Shown in pieces: positions 61,248 to 64,000 of a stretch of 64,000 nucleotides of DNA (the first letter of the stretch is position 1; each line of letters starts with the position of its first letter). The notes under the pieces are model-generated. The model was not told the origin of the DNA, made no database searches, and saw only the letters and a program-made list of their open reading frames with translations. This DNA is from Camelus bactrianus (Eukaryota; Chordata; Mammalia; Artiodactyla; Camelidae). Location of the stretch: positions 1,364,001 through 1,428,000 of the forward strand of contig NW_027413957.1 of assembly GCF_048773025.1 (NCBI RefSeq). The letters run 5' to 3'. A program made the translations under genes and the position numbers.

Positions 61248-62987
61248 GAGCATGTGGAGAGACGTTCGTTCATCTAGTACAAAGGGAACGGGTTGCAGTA
61301 GAAACTTTTCTCTGGGTTCTCAGTCTGTTTCCTACTGCCGGTTTGAAGTTCCTGCATTTTTCACTGTAAAACCGAGTTGGAGCTAGTACCTCCCCATATA
61401 TGTGTATGGAGTGCAGTTTGCAACTGAAAATAACTTTGTGTTCCCAACTAGCTAGGTGAAGGACGGCTTTCACACACACTTATCTCTAAGAACTGAGCAT
61501 GTGTAGAGACGTTCGTTCATCTAGCACAAAGGGAACAGGTTGCAGGAGAAACTTTTACTCTGGTTTCTAAATCTGTTTCCTAGTGCCGGTTTGAAGTTCC
61601 TGCAGTTTTCACTGTAAAACCGAGTTGGAGCTAGTACCTCCCCATATATGTGTATGGAGTGCAGTTTGCAACTAAAAATAACTTTGTGTTCCCAACTAGC
61701 TAGGTGAAGGACGGCTTTCACACACACTTATCTCTCAGAACGGAGCATGTGGAGAGACGTTCGTTCATCTAGCACAAAGGCAACGGGTTGCAGGAGAAAC
61801 TTTTACTCTGGTTTCTCAATCTGTTTCCTAGTGCCGGTTTGAAATTCCTGCAATTTTCACTGTAAAACCGAGTTGGAGCTAGTACCTCCCCATATATATG
61901 TATGTAGTGGAGTTTGCTACTGAAAAGAAACTTTGTGTTCCCAACAAGCTAGGTGAAGGACGGTATTCACACACACTTATCTCTCAGAACTGAGCTTGTG
62001 AAGAGACTTTCCTTCATCTAGCACAAAGGGAACGGGTGGCAGGAGAAACTTTTACTCTGGTTTCGCAGTCTGTTTCCTAGTGCCGGTTTGAAGTTCCTGC
62101 AGTTTTCAGTGTAAAACTGAGTTGGAGCTAGTACCTCCCCATATATATGTATAGAGTGGATTTTGCAACTGAAAAGAAACCTTGTGTTCCCAACAAGCTA
62201 GGTGAAGGACGGCTTTCACACACACTTATCTCTCAGAACTGAGCATGTGGAGAGACGTTCTTTCATCTAGCACAAAGGGAACGGGTTGCAGGAGAAACTT
62301 TTACTCTGGTTTCTCAATCTGTTTCCTAGTGCCGGTTTCAAATTCCTGCAATTTTCACTGTAAAACCGAGTTGGAGCTAGTACCTCCCCATATATATGTA
62401 TGGAGTGGATTTTGCAACTGAAAAGAAACCTTGTGTTCCCAACAAGCTAGGTGAAGGACGGCTTTCACACACACTTATCTCTCAGAACTGAGCATGTGGA
62501 GAGACGTTCGTTCATCTAGCACAAAGGGAACGGGTTGCAGGAGAAACTTTTACTCTGGTTTCTCAATCTGTTTCCTAGTGCCGGTTTCAAATTCCTGCAA
62601 TTTTCACTGTAAAACCGAGTTGGAGCTAGTACCTCCCCATATATATGTATGGAGTGGATTTTGCAACTGAAAAGAAACCTTGTGTTCCCAACAAGCAAGG
62701 TGAAGGACGGCTTTCACACACACTTATCTCTCAGAACTGAGCATGTGGAGAAACGTTCGTTCATCTAGCACAAAGGGAACGGGTTGCAGGAGAAACTTTT
62801 ACTCTGGGTTCTCAGTCTGTTTCCTAGGGCCGGTTTGAAGTTCCTGCAGTTTTCAGTGTAAAACCGAGTTGGATCTCGTACCTCCCCATATATATGTATG
62901 GAGTGGAGTTTGCAACTGAAAAGAAACTTTGTGTTCCCAACAAGCTAGGTGAAGAACGGTATTCACACACACTTATCTCTCAGAACT
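61248..62987 (+). repeat. Tail of superunit 2 (seven monomers)
   Basis: The run opens as a B' unit: 'a' (shortened by one base in GAAACTTTTCTC), b with CATATATGTG, ACGGAGCATG with GGCAACGGG, GAGCTTGTG with GGGTGGCAGG and GTATAGAGTGG, then GTTCTTTC. A second GGTTTCAAATTCC monomer at 62491 looks like a one-monomer duplication. The last monomer (62739-62987) begins GAGAAACG and ends with GGGCCGG, TTTTCAGTG and GGATCTCG, the same ending as at 44829. Confidence 0.75.
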
Positions 62988-64000
62988 GAGCATGTGGAGA
63001 GACGTTCGTTCATCTAGTACAAAGGGAACGGGTTGCAGTAGAAACTTTTACTCTGGGTTCTCAGTCTGTTTCCTAGTGCCGGTTTGAAGTTCCTGCATTT
63101 TTCACTGTAAAACCGAGTTGGAGCTAGTACCTCCCCATATATGTGTATGGAGTGCAGTTTGCAACTGAAAATAACTTTGTGTTCCCAACTAGCTAGGTGA
63201 AGGACGGCTTTCACACACACTTATCTCTCAGAACTGAGCATGTGGAGAGACGTTCATTCATCTAGCACAAAGGGAACAGGTTGCAGGAGAAACTTTTACT
63301 CTGGTTTCTAAATCTGTTTCCTAGTGCCGGTTTGAAGTTCCTGCAGTTTCCACTGTAAAACCGAGTTGGAGCTAGTACCTCCCCATATATATGTATGGAG
63401 TGGAGTTTGCAACTGAAAAGAAACTTTGTGTTCCCAACAAAGTAGGTGAAGGAAGGCTTTCACACACACTTATCTCTCAGAACTGAGCATGTGGAGAGAC
63501 GTTCGTTCATGTAGCACAAAGGGAATGGGTTGCAGGAGAAAGTTTTACTCTGGTTTCTCAGTCTGTTTCCTAGTGCCGGTTTGAAGTTCCTGCAGTTTTC
63601 ACTGTAAAACCGAGTTGGAGCTAGTACCTCCCCATATATGTGTATGGAGTGCAGTTTGCAACTGAAAATAACTTTGTGTTCCCAACTAGCTAGGTGAAGG
63701 ACGGCTTTCACACACACTTATCTCTAAGAACTGAGCATGTGGAGAGACGTTCGTTCATCTAGCACAAAGGGAAAAGGTTGCAGGAGAAACTTTTACTCTG
63801 GTTTCTAAATCTTTTTCCTAGTGCCGGTTTGAAGTTCCTGCAGTTTTCACTGTAAAACAGAGTTGGAGCTAGTACCTCCCCATATATATGTATGGAGTGG
63901 AGTTTGCAACTGAAAAGAAACTTTGTGTTCCCAACAAACTAGGTGAAGGACGGCTTTCACACACACTTATCTCTCAGAACTGAGCATGTGGAGAGACGTT
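62988..64000 (+). repeat. Start of superunit 3
   Basis: The run a, b (GCAGTTTCCACTG and AACAAAGTAGG), c, d (GGGAAAAGG, TCTAAATCTTTTTCC) matches 44830-46319. The offset is 18,158 bp at first and 17,661 bp after the point where superunit 2 has its extra dimer. The shared private markers, especially AACAAAGTAGG and GGGAAAAGG, make this the same head block. The window ends 19 bases into the next monomer. Confidence 0.8.

Larger units (their letters stand above)
44830..62987 (+). repeat. Superunit 2 (73 monomers, 18,158 bp)
   Basis: This segment spans equivalent 'a' monomers at 44830 and 62988. Its order of variant monomers follows superunit 1, but the 5-, 6-, 7-, 11- and 21-monomer amplifications are absent. 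It has three things superunit 1 lacks: a two-monomer duplication near 45.3 kb, a ten-monomer island at 46819-49304, and a d monomer at 56021. Matched stretches look about 99% identical by eye, clearly closer than different monomers within one superunit. Confidence 0.75.
1..64000 (+). repeat. Satellite DNA array, 249-bp monomer, 257 complete copies
   Basis: The landmark GAGCATGTGG recurs every 248-249 bp from 58 to 63,982, giving 257 complete monomers with a mean of 248.7 bp. Every copy lies in the same orientation. The window begins and ends inside monomers, so the array is longer than 64 kb and no flank is visible. Length changes are single-base except in rare 246-bp copies. No foreign insertion was seen. 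GC is about 45% in a consensus monomer. Monomers of different type differ at scattered positions, while copies at higher-order periods are nearly identical. I do not recognise the family; a centromeric or pericentromeric role is inference from the array architecture alone. Confidence 0.98.

Noticed and set aside
1-64000. CRISPR-like array of repeats and spacers.
   Set aside because: The repeat period is 249 bp with no conserved short repeat separated by unique spacers. The whole period is conserved, which is satellite, not CRISPR.
1-64000. rDNA spacer, tandem gene cluster or LTR-type element as the source of the repeat.
   Set aside because: I see no rRNA-like, tRNA-like or protein-coding segment, no terminal repeats and no polymerase motifs in any frame.
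1-64000. Alpha satellite or another well-known named satellite.
   Set aside because: The length (249 bp, not about 171) and sequence do not match any family I can recall, so I leave the family unnamed.

Overview
The whole 64 kb window is one uninterrupted tandem array of a satellite DNA. The monomer is 249 bp, with a common 248-bp variant. I count 257 complete head-to-tail monomers between 58 and 63,981, plus a partial monomer at each end. All are in one orientation. I see no gene, RNA gene, transposable element, unrelated insertion or flanking unique sequence. The open frames present are short (under about 100 codons). They recur with the satellite period, and the most frequent ones open only with GTG, so I do not call any as a gene. 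This kind of array points to a eukaryotic chromosome (centromeric, pericentromeric or other heterochromatin) assembled from long reads. I do not recognise the satellite family and cannot name the species. GC is about 45% and CpG is moderately depleted, which would fit a methylated genome.

The array is organised hierarchically. Diagnostic monomer variants recur in a fixed order. The best anchor is an 'a' monomer with TAGTACAAAGG, usually preceded by an e-f-g trio. Spacings between anchors are whole numbers of monomers, often 7 or 14. From left to right: (1) 58-9,258 is a 14-monomer higher-order repeat (HOR) of about 3,480 bp. (2) 9,259-44,829 is 'superunit 1', 143 monomers. It contains tandem duplications of 5, 6, 7, 11 and 10 monomers, then a 7-monomer-based block amplified as a 21-monomer (5,224 bp) HOR at 31.9-42.3 kb. 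(3) 44,830-62,987 is 'superunit 2', 73 monomers, collinear with superunit 1 but with most of those duplications present once. It also carries a private, more divergent 10-monomer island at 46.8-49.3 kb. (4) 62,988-64,000 begins a third superunit, matching 44,830 onward.

The main result is a closed copy-number ledger. Superunits 1 and 2 align end to end, and their length difference of 70 monomers (17,413 bp) is accounted for by in-register steps of -2, -10, +5, +6, +7, +11, -1, +9, +42 and +3 monomers. Together with chimeric monomers and short conversion-like patches, this looks like repeated unequal exchange and conversion acting at several scales. All comparisons were made by eye from the printed sequence. 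Identity figures are therefore approximate, and a misassembly of near-identical copies cannot be excluded from sequence alone.
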